From Bombus terrestris (Eukaryota; Arthropoda; Insecta; Hymenoptera; Apidae): DNA of 64,000 bases. Each line of letters begins with the position of its first letter. Position 1 is the stretch's first letter. The translations under genes and the position numbers were made by a program. The notes beneath the pieces were generated by a model. The model made no database searches, had not been told where the DNA came from, and saw nothing but the letters and a program-made list of their open reading frames with translations. The stretch is taken from the NCBI RefSeq assembly GCF_910591885.1, contig NC_063275.1, forward strand, positions 15,984,501 through 16,048,500, written 5' to 3'. Below are positions 47,464 through 60,153 of this stretch, piece by piece.

Positions 47464-50400
47464 GTATATCTACAATATTACATAAACTGGGTGCTTAGCT
47501 CTCTGCACCATACGTTATACCGGTTGTTTCACAAGAAGCATATCCGGCATTTTTGGGGGGTAAGATTTTCGACTCTTTGAAATAAGAGAGGCACGCACTA
47601 AGAAAGATACGTTTGACAGGCGTTCAGTGGTTTCTTTCATTTCATGGAGTTGCTTAAGAGGAACGTAACGGAGTTGCGTGATTTTGTGAAATACATATTC
47701 TACGTTGCGCTCATTTCATCGATTAATTATATAAAGGAGTCGAGGAGTACTTAGAAAAAATAAACGTAGCAATTAACTACATAGGTAATAGATTCTATAA
47801 AAATTATGTATTTAGGAGGATAAGAGATTGAATGTTTCAAGTTAGTAAAACGGTAACCATATATGTACTTTCATTTAGTAACTTATCAGTAACTTAGCTG
47901 AGAAACCAATTACGTCATAGAACGAAGTTATCCAGCAATTACGAAGTATTCGTAACTTTACGATATACGATCGTTAAAGGCTTCTTAGTTACTCGAGCAG
48001 GGCGATACTCCGTTTCACTGAAACGGCCTGTACAGCCATTAATGGCAATCAAGGAGTTGAAAACACGCTGCAATCGCTTTTCAGACGGTTCCTTTGAACG
48101 TTTGCTCCTTTGTTCCGTTCTTTCGGGGATCAGGCATGCTTTGCATACTTCCACGATCCGCCCAAGTGCCATTCCAGGCTCCTTCCTTCTGGAAGGATTT
48201 ATAGAATCCTTATGGCAGTTGGCAAAACGTCGCTCCAGGACGTCCGACCGTTTCTGCGAATTCCCGAGGAGAATACAAAACGAATCGCGTCACTGATGTT
48301 GCGCAGAAAATCGTCAGGTTTCCACACCGGAAATTAGCGCCAGTATCTCGACGCCGCGCTGGGAATTCGTCAAATCGTTTCGTCGTGACGTTCGAACGCG
48401 ACCCGTTGTTTACACGTGTCAATTGCCTTCTGTGGCTTCCCGTTTGCCCCATTAGCGGAGCAATCAGATTGCAAGTTACGTAGACGTTAGTGCGCAGTAA
48501 GGGCGACTGTTCGCCTAGATTCGTTCGTGATCGATGAGCCATTTTAATCGTATTTCATTCGAATTCCTTTAATACTCTGTCTTATCCGTATGATCTTTAT
48601 CCTCGTTTATTTGTCCAATTTATTTATCTTTAAAATTGTTCCCTTTTAATCGCACGCATAGGCGTGATCGACGTACGTGTCATGCAATATGTCGTAAGAA
48701 AGTTCGTTAAGCGATTCGATGGAATGAAACCTTGAATGATTTTCGTCGCGATTCCCAGTTAATTTTCCGCAATTTCGTGTAACTCGCGCGTTGCGTAATC
48801 TCCGGATAAGTCAAACGTTTTTCCGCGAACCTCCTCCCTCTCGCTCTCTTCTCCGCGTGCGTCCCGGCGAATTTTGCGCTCTTGTTCGCAACTCTGACGC
48901 CAGTTCGAATAAATTATGCGCATTTTCCGCGGTTACGAGCATCTAGAAATTGAAAATGAGAGCTTATGACGTTCGTGTTCCTCGCGTGACAATTCTAAGA
49001 ATAGATTCTATGTGCGCATTGAATATTTTTTAAATGCAAACTCGGAGTCTTCTAGGACTTAAGAGATAATCAAACTTTACACGTGTAATGCTTAAGTATG
49101 TAAGATGACTGATAAAAAAAAACCCATGAATTAATCAAACGAAACGAAACAAAGGAAAAAATTCAACTCAACAGCGTGGGAACAGACTGTTCAAATGATC
49201 TGTTATCACGCGGCACGCGAAGTATTGCGGTTCATGTTCGAGTCTCGCGTTCGATTTTCCTCGAACCGTTCCCGTTAAAGCGGTGAGAAAAATTTATGGA
49301 TCCGTCGTTGCGGACAGCGTTCTTGCGCGGTCAGAGAATAAATTAACGAAGAGCGTCTTGGCATGGTTCGGCTCCTTTTGATATGCAGCCACGCTGAAAT
49401 CTCGTGGCGCCAACGGCGATGATCAATTAAATTTAATTAACATCAACGAGCTCGGATTTCGCGACGACAAAGGACCACGGAAATTTCGATGTACCGCCGG
49501 GATTAATTGGCCGTTCGCTTGTGCAACAAGTTCCAATTCCTCTCACCGTGTGGAATTCAAACGCTCCAACGGGATTATCGGTAAAATGTTCGAAACGGGG
49601 ATATCGTTGTTCGCGGAGAACGATCAAAGACGCGTAACGGGGACCGAAAGTTTGCACCGTGATCGCGTATAATCGGCTAGTCGATCTCGTTTAATTTCCC
49701 TCCCACGCACGCGAGGCAAAGAAACGCGCGCCAAAAATTCCCGTCGACTTTCTCTTGCCCAGCCGAGCGTGCACGTTCACAATGGAACGCTCGGTCGTTC
49801 TTAACCCTCGGAATATTAAAATGATTGCTCGCGGAGCGTTGAATCCGAGGATCGAGCCGAGCGAAATTCGCGGTGTCCGTTAGCTCGATCTCATCGGCTT
49901 TCTTGTCACTTCGAACGCAACGAAAATTTTGACAAGATCCGTTTCAAGAATACAACGTATCATGGTACCAAACGTACGAAACAAAATCGCGCAATGTTTC
50001 ACTGTTTACCAGCTACGTCGAGTCCCGGAGGCCTAGAAAAACACTTCCACTCTCTCGACTTTCTATTAATTCTTACAACACTCGGAGGCAGCCTATTACC
50101 ATCACCACCTTCTGAGGACGTTATTCGTACTTGAAACCGACACCGAACCGTCGCAACTTCTCCCGACTGGCCGGTAAACGGTGGATCTGTTGTGGAGGGA
50201 AAGACAATCTCGCGATGGCCGGTGGTGAAAGGGGTTGGGCGCGGAGGAGAGCGGGGCGCCGCGCAGCCAACACAAAGCCAGAGAACGCAAGAAGGAACGG
50301 CGGCGAATCGTGGCTGCATGTCGAAAGTTTACGGTGAATTATTGCGTCGCAGTATCTAGACGGGGCCTGGTTCGCTGACTATCTGGCCTACTTGCATGTT

Positions 50401-51043
50401 TTTACCCGGTGATTCGGAGCAACCGCGTCGTCGCGTCTACCTGGAGGTCGCCTGGTGGCTTCGCGACGCGTCGCATCGTGCCAACGACTCCGCGTACCTA
50501 CGCGTAAATAATCGTTGATTAGAAACCGAGGTGGAACACGGAGAAACGGTTACATGGATCGAAAACACGCGTAACGCCATTGCGAGGCAAGTATTTTCTT
50601 GGCTTCGGCTCGACGATGCCCGATGTATGCTGTCGATAGCTAAAAATAGACACGAGAAAGCCGTTTCTCTTATCGACGCGCGCCTTTATCTACGGTTTAT
50701 CGGATAGGATAGGCTCGATGTTCGAAGCGGAGGCCCTTCGTGCCTCTCGACACGGGGTTGACCGTGTAGGATGTCGGAATGCGGACACGCGGTATCGGAT
50801 TGCCGGCGATTGAGGGCGATCGGTTACGTGGGTGGAAGCGATTTAGCGAAATTCTGAGGTTGTTTGCGGATTCGATGCGGAGGCTGGATGATGTTATACC
50901 AGGAACGGTAAACTGTCGGGGAATGGGACCGATGATGATGTAATAACTGACATCGATCGATCGTCATATATCGAAATCGAAAGGCTAAGACGTTCGTCGA
51001 GACAAGGTTAAAATCGATCGTGTTTCGTAAGTATTTATCTAGG
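47464..51043. other. non-coding stretch
   Basis: No supported gene. 47510-47570 (ccggttgtttcacaagaag and a G6 run) has the look of a transposon end, but no partner end was found. 50190-50340 is another GC-rich patch with no clear exon. Confidence 0.4.
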
Positions 51044-51045
51044 TA

Positions 51046-51110
51046 CAGCAGAGTCTCGTTTAATCGGTCCTCGAGGCCGAACCTCTGACTGATTAGTTAA
51101 AAAATGTATA
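51046..51110 (+). mobile_element. fragment resembling a pogo/Tigger-type transposon end
   Basis: After a TA at 51044-51045 the sequence opens cagcagagtctcgtttaatc and continues with cctcgaggccgaacctctg. Pogo-superfamily elements commonly start with CAG and a ctcg-ttaatcg-type sequence. No matching inverted end was found within the next few hundred bases, so this would be a remnant. The assignment rests on general resemblance only. Confidence 0.3.
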
Positions 51111-53137
51111 TCAATTACTGTTTACCGGCTGTTAATGAGACGCATCTATGATTTAAGATTCTAATTGGAATTATATATAAAATATAACGATCCATCATTG
51201 TTATATACAAAATATAATACATTCATGCCTGTAATAAATAGGATCGCGATACTTCTGGTGGCGTTGTCGATTTCCAGTCTACGAAACGAACTCGCGAAAC
51301 TGATATTTCGATCGAGCCCAAGGAACACCATAAAATGGCAAGTACTCGATAGAGAAATATCAGCAAGGCCGATGTACACGCCTCGAGCCAGGCGAAAATA
51401 AACGAGGTCCACGTTATCGTTGGATGGAAGTAGAACGACGAGGGGTCGCGGGTCGCGTACCGATAGATCATTCGATGGACGTTCACCGTTTTTCCACCTG
51501 AATGCGAAATCAATGTGCATAGAGTGGCCGCACCGTTTAAGGAACGCCTGAAAAACGGAACGCGGTGACATAACATGGCGTAAGCGTAGCCCCGTGAATG
51601 TCGTTGTCGCAGCGACCTATTGATTCGACGATCGCGGATCAATTACGCCATCGTGACTCTTGTCGGGAATGACCAGATGAACATCGCTACACGCTGTCAC
51701 AATTTTCTTATCGAATCGTTTGCTTGGTTTGTTCGACTTATTAAAAAAACGAATCAATAATGTTTTTTGAATAAAGGCAAAAAATAAAGTTAAAGGTTTT
51801 GTTGTAACGCGAACGATTGATAAAATATCAAGGGAATCAACCCTTGTCGCATCAGCTTGTCGCGTTACCACGATGAAAATACTGCGCGTGAGCCAGAATG
51901 TCTCATTTAAGATTGGGATGCGCCACGAGCGAGTACGGTTACGCGACATTGTGTAATATTAGTCAAAATGCTATCGTTCCAACGGTGATTGCCAGCCATT
52001 GCGTCGAACGAGTGGGTCCGTTGATATATACGAGGCGAAAGCCCATCGGTGCTCTCGATATCACCTTTTTAACCGAGCATTAATACCGGTAATAGCTGGT
52101 TGTCTCGTTGCATCCGGAAATCTTATCTGCGGATCCGTGCAGCGGTTATTACGAGCAGCCGGCAATCAACAGCAATAACCAGCCAATGTTCTTACGAACT
52201 ACGATTATATTTATCTAGCCGTTCGACCGCTGGCTTGTCTGTCGATACGAGACGAGAGATCAAAATCGTTAGTTAATTGTCGTGACGCAAGAGGTTTCGA
52301 CGAGGTACCGCGTTCAAGGACCACCGTAGTCGATGAAAATGTTTATTCCGTCTTACACAGACAGGAGCCGATATCTTACTTCGGTAAATCGATTTTCGTG
52401 ATGTAACCACGTGTATACATATGCAAAACAGTCGTCTGCGATCATATGTTTCTCGAGACAGAAAAGAACGATCGATTAGACTCGCAAATCAGTGGGATAC
52501 GGATTCTGGCATTTGATACCGACAATTTCCGCAAGGAATGCGTGATTTCTGGTCACGCAACTTTATAATCGTTCGGCACATCCTGGTACAACTACACCGA
52601 TTTTCGTCGGCTAACGAGTTATCGATATCGGCTGTGACGCCGTTTGCCGCGCATGGATTATCACGCGTGCAGCCTCGCGATTCTCGATTATACAATCACT
52701 ACGCAGCTCGTTGTAGTCACGAGTCATTGTTGTCGAAACTCAGCGAAGTCGGGGCATTGCGCGTGAATGTCAACAGACAAGGCAAGTCTCGTTGCACACC
52801 GAGAAAAAGCGGACGCCTGGCGTGGTTGAAGTTCAGGCGGCCATCAATCCGGTTATAGTCTAGTTCTGACCGATACGTAGCAAATGGAACGGCTACGACG
52901 TTCAGAGAGCGGATACGCGGCCCGATTCTTCGGTTCACGAGGTTGGTTCATGAACTGCGAACCGAAGTTGGCGGAGAAAATAGGAATCGGTGATGGAGCG
53001 AACTCTGGCGTGACGAAGGCTATCGAGGCTATCGGAGTCCTTCTTTTGTCATTTTTCCATATGCTTCGAACACTTTGCGACCATTCTCTTTACAACTGTA
53101 TTTAATGAGAAGAAAATGTAAGAGATATCGCTTTTAA
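51111..53137. other. non-coding stretch
   Basis: No supported gene. 51165-51235 repeats atataaaatataa and atacaaaatataa, an AT-rich near-duplication. Frames on the minus strand at 51161-51642 are chance-like. Confidence 0.4.
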
Positions 53138-53178
53138 TTATAAGATCAAGTCTTATAATACACAAGATCAGGTCTTAT
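53138..53178. repeat. AT-rich palindrome plus diverged neighbour copy
   Basis: ttataaga-tcaag-tcttataa (53138-53158) is a perfect 8-bp-arm hairpin. It is followed at 53164-53178 by aagatcaggtcttat, a second copy of its centre. Possibly a small slippage duplication of a palindrome. Confidence 0.7.
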
Positions 53179-53906
53179 GTTATACTTACTGTTCATACGT
53201 TAGATACTAAACGGTAAATCTCCTAAGATTTTATCGTCTTTCGATTTATTTGTATCTTTGTCCATCCTAAGACGTCATTTTCTTTTCTTCCGCCGTTATA
53301 CCAGATAATTAAATAATAATAGTAATAAAACATTAATATATTCCATGCTTCGGGTAATGTTCCATAGGTCGAGGATATGAGACTACTTTTGTTCAGATAT
53401 ATTTTCCAGCTCCACCTGTCAATAAGTAGGAGCAAGCAAGTCGCTCATCAGACTCGTGGTTCGAAAGTCGAAGCCGCCGCCAGTATAAACAGCTTGGTAC
53501 AGATCCCGCGGCGGAATGTTACGCAAGATCGTGTAACGGCGAACGATATCGTCGGTGTTATCAGCGGGGTTCTCAAAGCGAGCACGATAGTCAGCCTGTC
53601 GTGTCTGTCACCGTGAATAGTCACGGCACACCTATCGGCGGTGGACGTGAAATATGGGCGAAAGTATTTTCTTCCAGGTGGGATCGCGTAATATCACTGG
53701 CGCAACGTTGCGCCCCGTTGTTCCTCGGGAACGAGAGCGGAAGATAATTGGAGTACCGGCCGTCGGAGCTCAGTGATTCTGCGATTGTTTCGCCGGTCGT
53801 AAACATTTACGTAACGCTACACTCTCGTGAGTATATCGTTTAAGAATGAATTTTGGTTAAAGATGTCTTGAAGAAATAATGACACAGATATAGAAAGTCG
53901 CAGATA

Positions 53907-53945
53907 CAGTACATCACAAAAGTATCCGTACACTTACGGAAACCT
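53907..53945 (+). mobile_element. fragment resembling a Tc1-type transposon end
   Basis: TA (53905-53906) followed by cagtacatcacaaaagtatc and cgtacac. Tc1-family ends typically read CAGTG, then a caaaagtattcg-type core. The opposite inverted end is not found nearby and there is no transposase frame, so this looks like a decayed remnant. Confidence 0.4.
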
Positions 53946-54860
53946 TTCATGTATGTATTATGCTTCTGGTCTTTATCTATCTGGTTATGCTTCGAGTAAA
54001 AAATTAATTCGGTGGTTTCAAAATTCCAAGCAACGATGGACTACCTCTCTCTAAGATTCTCCTATCACATACAACGTGTCTCGTAAGAAACCACAAGTCA
54101 ATCACGATCAACTTAGACATTTATGTGGAGCAGATCGGTGAATCCCAAACGAGGCATCGGAGCCTCGATTCCGCTCAGCAGAATCAAACGGCTTATTACG
54201 AAGGCTCGATAGCAGCTTGTTGGAATCGAGTTGAGCCGTCAGGAATTTCGTCGATGATCGCGTGTATCCGGCGAAATGCGTCGCCTGGTATCTGCGCTGG
54301 AAATCAGAACGGCAGCTGACGTTGTTGCGCGGAGAGTCCGGTACCGGTAAGCCCGACGTGTCAGCCGCGGAGAATTACTCGCAGGGGATAAATGCGAATA
54401 GAGTGGCTCTCGCTCGAAACATTGTGAAACGCGTTACGCTACGATTGCGAGCATTAACGCTGGCCGGCTTAAGCCCCGTTGGCAATGAATTCCCAGCTGT
54501 TGATTGCCGCTTATGTCACGGTGAAAGCTAAACGGGTCAAAAAGCGTAATTAACGTAAACGTAACGCTGTTTACGGGAGGAGATAGATCGGCATCGTTCC
54601 GTGCGAAATTTTGCCGTTTTAACGCGATTCCTAAGAACAAACGAGCCGACCGCGCACGCTCCGTTCCGTTTCTCTCAGTTCTCCATTGTCTTATCCTGTT
54701 TCGACCAAGCGAATAGGAAATTGCTTCGTTCTCATGCGAGACATCGTGTGTACGTACATACACTTTCAAATTTGACGAAAATAATCGTCGTAGTCGAGTC
54801 TCGTAGCAGTACAAATAAAATCGTTAAATATTCGATACTATACACGTTCGTATATTTATA

Positions 54861-54892
54861 CAGAGGTGTCCAGAAATATTCGAATATTTTCG
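54861..54892 (+). mobile_element. second Tc1-like end, with 16-bp perfect palindrome
   Basis: TA (54859-54860) followed by cagaggtgtccagaaatatt. It shares with 53907 the initial CAG and a caNaaNtatNcg core at the same spacing and in the same orientation. Inside, 54874-54889 (aaatattcgaatattt) is a perfect 16-bp palindrome. Both ends face right, so they do not bound a single element. Confidence 0.3.
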
Positions 54893-57800
54893 CGAACCTG
54901 TAACGCATCACTGAACGTAAATACACTTAAATACAACGACGCTGTATTTTGAAATAGCAACTTTAGACGTCTATCGGTTCTGTACAAAAGAATCTGTTGA
55001 ATCTTATCTAGAAAGGAAACGCGGCCAATTGAATTTCTCGGTTTAACCAGGATGGCAAGGCCGTGCTCGTGGTCGATGACCGATAACCCGAGTCGGTCTC
55101 CGATAGAAGATCACGGCGACAGGTGAATACAAGAAGAGACGACGCGCCGCCTGTGCGTCGAACAATGCTCGATTCCTCTCCGCAGACTGTATGCGAATTA
55201 CTATGCCAGCGCATAAATATACAACAAGGTAACGGAAGCGAGCAGGAGGCTTGAACGTCGCCTTAAGTATTCCCTGTTTAATTGCTACGCGTTACACCGT
55301 CGTGCGCCGTGACGCGCGATTTCGACTTTCGTTTAATTGGCGTCCATTCCGCCGTGTTTTCCTCTAATCTCATCGCAGCGATGCGGACATGGAATCACGG
55401 TTTTACGAGCACAACGCTAAATTCGCAGTTGTGCATCCGGTTCTTACGACGCGCTATGAAAACGCTCCGGTGAAGAGAGTTCAGTTCGAAGAACGCCTTC
55501 GATCTGATATTGCTGATTTGCTGTAGAAAAATTATTTCTCGTCTCCATTTTATCTTACATGTAACTTCCATTGTCGCGCGTCGCGACATCGTATTTCTGT
55601 ATTTCAATGACGGAATTTTCGCAACCGCGTGCTCTAGAACGAAAGCAACGTGGTTGAAAAATTAGAAAAAACTTGAGAACTTAGCGAAGCGTAAATTTTT
55701 CCAGATAGCAAAAAATCGACCTTCGCGACGATTATACGTAGACGTTCACCGATATTGGATGTTACGTAAAGCGAATTACCATCGATCGCAGGGAGTCGGC
55801 AGAGCAAACGAAATGCCAGAGACCGGAAATGCCAGCATGCTATCATGTAACGTATTCTTCGAGAGTCTGGACGACGTTCTAATCGTTGTGAGTATCCTCG
55901 CCGCAATTGAATAGAGACGCGACCCGGTGGTAATTCCACTAATAATAAAGCGTTGACGCGTTCGTTGCTTGACGTTGTTAGTGTATTATGGCGCTAAGAC
56001 TTCTCGGAAGAAAGGCGCTCGTATCTGATTGGCGGCGATGTAAATAACACGTGGTGACGCACAAGAAATTCCATAGGAGTCGCTATTTATAGAAGAGTGA
56101 TATTGCAGATATCCTGGACACAGGTACGACTCGAGTCCAGGTGGCACAGTCGAAGGTCGAAATAGAAATCTCTTTGACTTCTCTGTGAAGTTATCTTCAT
56201 TTCATCGCTTTGCATCTTAAAATGTTCTCTACATTCTTTTCTAAAATCCTATTGTTATACCACAAGAATCTTCACAGTAGCTGGAATTGAAATGTCTGAT
56301 GATCATAAAAAGTGGAAGAACCCTCTTAACGTTGCGATAAACTTAGGTCGGCTTTCTCTTTAGTTAGATCCCTAGAAAATGCCAAGTATATTGAAAAAAA
56401 GCATTCCATTCGAGTTAGTCTTGGTCATAGGTTGTAATAACGACGATAATCTCTTGCATGCTGTTCCGTGTTTACGCGAACAATAACAATGTTACTGGCA
56501 AATCCTAATTACATAACTGTGTCACGTAACTGTTTTGCCTTGCTTGCCGGCCAGTGAATACTTTCGACGAGACGTCGAAGGCTTTCTTTCTACGCTGCAA
56601 CGTCATGTGGAAAGAGGAACGCTGACTGTTCGACGACCGCTGACCGCTAGGAAACGAATACGATTCGAACAATAAAATCGATAAGACCGGAAACGGTCGA
56701 ACGTCATAGTCGAGACGCGACATTTCGTCGATGCTCGGTCGCTTTCGTATTTCGAAGTTGTCGGTCAGGTTGATTGTTAGAGCACACTGAGTGTCCCCTA
56801 TACTATGTATAATGACGATATTATTAAATGATTATGTAAAATTTGAATTTTCCGCCGGCGCCAACTCGGTGCATTAGGTAAGCGCCATAATTATAGACAA
56901 ACCTCGACAAGAATGCGTCGTTTGCTACGAGCACATGGTTATTACGATAAATTGCATTCGAGGAAACGCCAACAGAGTCCTAGAAATCGTGTCGAGCTGT
57001 ATTTCATTGTCGATCGTCGAGAAATTCTTCGTCAGACGATCGAAGAAGCTTATCTATCAAATTCTGAATTCCAAAGTTATTAGCGACGTTTCGAAGTTTG
57101 ACAATAGCATACTGCGCGACTCAATTAGAAGGGAGAATTTCAAAACAATGCACGAGTTTCGAAACGTTATACGAACGATAATAATTACCTTCGGAGTGAC
57201 AGTGAGGAATGACAATTTCAAGGTGATCTTTGTCTTAACACGAGAAGCTTTATATCCTCTGTTCCATGGAATGACGCTTGTCTGTAAGTTTAACGACCTA
57301 TAACGCAAGGTCATTCAAGGTCACAAACATCGAATTCGAAAGAACCGTAAAAAAGACGATAAAACGTCTTCAGGGTCATTCCTCTCTCTTTACAAAGTAA
57401 AAAGCACACCATTCTCTTGAATGAACGGAATTTAACCTTGAGATCTGTTAGATACAAATGAAAAACAGTTGTTCAAAGTTAGACGTCGGTCGCATCGATC
57501 GATCCGAAAGAAGAATCGTCCTACGTGTGTATTTTTTCGCCGTTCATCAGTCGCATGCAGGAAGGAGGAGCTATATATAGGAGCATAACGTCACGCGGGA
57601 AACCGAAAAAAGGTCGTCGACTCTTTTAACGGCAGCCGGTGTTCATTCATATTTATAGCGATGAATGAAAACTCCGTGCCGAGTAGTTTTGATCGATTCG
57701 GAGGCGCGTCGATTCGCATTCGTTGTTCCAACGATGTAGAAAATTCATCGTTACCCTTTTCGACAAATTGTTCAGAACTAGAAAAAAGAAGATTTTGAAA

Positions 57801-58871
57801 TTCATGCAAACGCGTGTCGAAAATATATTCGTCATTATGAATCAAACAGAGTAAACGTAGAGAGATACAAGTTTCCAGAGTTCGGTTAATTACGAGCTGG
57901 CTTCGAGTTTCCGGAACTCGTGTCCCAAACGATACAATTACGCGGACGCTGTTTTCTTTCTCTTTTTTTTTTTTGTCCATCACACGTATGTTTCTCTACA
58001 GCATTCGTCAGCGTGAAGACAATTTACACTCGCATCACGAATAGGACGGTTGTAAAATCGGGAGATTGAACTTCACTCACCGTACGATCAGGCTTCCAGG
58101 AAGACTATCCCGAAACACGAACTATCATTTAGTTCTATTTGACTCAGCAACGACGCTCTTTCCACAGATGGGTGTTTCCAATTGGCATTTTTCCGGCTGG
58201 TCCGTCGATTACCACGACGTTTTTTCGCGTACGCCGCAACGACGAAATAAGATTACCGGTGAACGACGATCAACGCGGTCCGATACGTGACCGGCCAACG
58301 ATGGTGCAACGTGTTTTCGATTTTGCCTGTCCTGTCACCGGCTAATGTCTATGCCGTACGTGCTGCGAGCTTCGTTAAAGCGATGCCAGACTTCTCGCCC
58401 CCGTGGAAACCTCGTTAACAGAGCAAATAAGTAATCGCCGTGGCTCTAGCACGACTCGATTCGCTCCAGGTATTTCTCGTACATGCTACTGATCAGTATT
58501 CCGTTCGAGGAAAACACTTTCTTCTTGTTCGAGGAATTTTTTTTCGTTCTTACTTCCGTTTTCTTCGTCCGGTATTTGTAGCTTACATGGGAATTTGTTT
58601 TGGAAATTCAGAGGAAATATACGTGGTAGAAATTCGTGTTTATTCTACTTTGCACTGGGTAGAAATTATATTTCACGATAATGATTTTAATTTCGGTCGA
58701 ATAAATAGCCGCCCGTCGATCGATACGAATGAAAACTCGATATCGTAGGAACGTCGCGATAATAATGGAAAAGTGGTCGACGTTTGACGGGGTTGGCACG
58801 AAAATAAGAAATAATCCTGGTGAAAAGCGTCCGGGGATCGACGATATCGTTATCTAACCCTTCCAGTTCAC
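54893..58871. other. non-coding stretch
   Basis: No supported gene. A 7-bp inverted repeat (cctggac...gtccagg) lies near 56114-56142. A TATA-like ctatatatagg lies at about 57571-57581. The T12 run at 57963-57974 is simple sequence. The 122-codon frame at 56935-57303 is judged chance. Confidence 0.4.
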
Positions 58872-59030
58872 AAATTTGTGGAAAAGCAGTGGCGTATGGC
58901 TCACTTCCTGAAGATAATGCACGCACCGCGAGTGAAATAAGGTCGATTATTTACACGCGACACCGTATGGGAACCGTATGCGCGTCGATTCTAGTAACGC
59001 ACGTCGCATTTCAAGTCGTCTTTGTCAAAC
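58872..59030 (+). repeat. diverged direct duplication, copy A
   Basis: From cttcctgaa at 58904 the sequence aligns without gaps to 59573 onward: 49 of 73 bases match by my count, and 19 of the 24 differences are transitions. Weaker similarity extends to both sides. Mismatches fall evenly on the three codon positions, so a conserved coding sequence is unlikely. Offset between copies is 669 bp. Family unknown. Confidence 0.65.
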
Positions 59031-59541
59031 CTCGTGGCTGGTGCGTGGTAACACTAGCTTATCTGATCGTTTTCCTCGCATGAGAAACTCTGAAATGTTT
59101 AAGCCTTATTTGTAACGCGATATTTTCTGTCACATCAAATTTTTTATTACACGCGCAAGAATTACTTCATCGTGTTTAAATGCGTAAAAGATTACATGCA
59201 ACTAATCCTATCCTTTTAATCTGTAATAAAAATAAATATTTATGTAACTATCTGTTACTTTCTTATTTGGATTTCCTTCTTCTTCTTCTTTAGATCTTTG
59301 TCTAGATTTCCCTTTAAAATTTATTCTCATTTAAAAAACTTTTCCCTCGATACCTTTATCGTTCAATGCAAATCTCTCGGTTTCATCAAGAAACCGCAGC
59401 TATCGTTAGTTTCATTTGTACGAATGACGTATTCAAGAAAATATTTTAGTTTAAGAAGTTTAACCCTCGTTGAGACCATCCTGAACAAAACGTGGCAAAA
59501 ACCAGGAAAATAGAAGAAGATCGGATAAAACACAGGTCTCG

Positions 59542-59700
59542 CGAACTTTGAGAAACACGGTCGCGTAGTTCGCTTCCTGAACATAATGTACATACGACGG
59601 GTGAAACGGGGTCAATTGTTTGCGCATAACGCCTAATAGAAACGAGTACACACGGTGGACTGAATGACACGCGCTGCGTGTCAAGGTTCTTTCGCGTCAT
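59542..59700 (+). repeat. diverged direct duplication, copy B
   Basis: Partner of 58872-59030 in the same orientation; includes cttcctgaacataatg and gggtgaaac. The transition-dominated differences are what an old, neutrally decaying duplicate would show. No open frame is shared by both copies. Confidence 0.65.
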
Positions 59701-59908
59701 TTATTGCACGCCACGCGCTGCGAGTTTAATTAAACCTCGTCTTAATGATATGTAATATGTACATATAATCAAGCGTACGTGGAGCGAATTGCCTCATGCT
59801 TCGCCGATTTATTACATGCGCCCAACTAATAAATTTGCTCGATTAGATAATTTCAAATCGTACACGAGGCACGAGCATTTTTCTTCTTCTTCATAGCGTT
59901 ACCTTGCG

Positions 59909-59935
59909 CTTCTCTTTGCTTCTCTTTGCTTCTCT
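59909..59935 (+). repeat. tandem 10-base repeat, 2.7 copies
   Basis: cttctctttg occurs twice in succession and a third time as cttctct, after a ttcttcttcttc tract at about 59881-59892. Simple slippage product. Confidence 0.85.
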
Positions 59936-60135
59936 CCGTTCCCCTTTTCAACGAATTCGTAGTTTAATGCTCATACATTAATCTTGAGATTTTCTCGGGA
60001 ATTACATGCGCTGTTAATGATAGAATTATTCTTAGATCTATCCTGTTAAAGGTTTAATACTACAATTATCAGAGTTGGTAAAACAACTGCAGCAAATATT
60101 CGTTTTTCTGCATTTCTTACGAGTTTGCTTGTTTA

Positions 60136-60153
60136 TTTTTTTTTTTTTTTTTT
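60136..60153. repeat. T18 homopolymer
   Basis: Eighteen consecutive T. It could be the tail of a minus-strand retrocopy, but no body is recognisable to its right. Confidence 0.9.

Noticed and set aside
47511..47640. Possible transposon end (ccggttgtttcacaagaag)
   Set aside because: No inverted partner, no target duplication, and no family I can name.
53440..53490. gtggttcgaaagtcg, resembling a tRNA T arm
   Set aside because: Stem bases do not pair and no D arm precedes it.
54262..54531. Frame containing GESGTGK, like a Walker A (P-loop) motif
   Set aside because: The next residue is Pro instead of Ser/Thr, there is no Walker B or any flanking ATPase sequence, and the frame is only 89 codons.
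56935..57303. 122-codon frame ending near a gtaagt
   Set aside because: Several frames of this length are expected by chance in 64 kb at this base composition; no domain.
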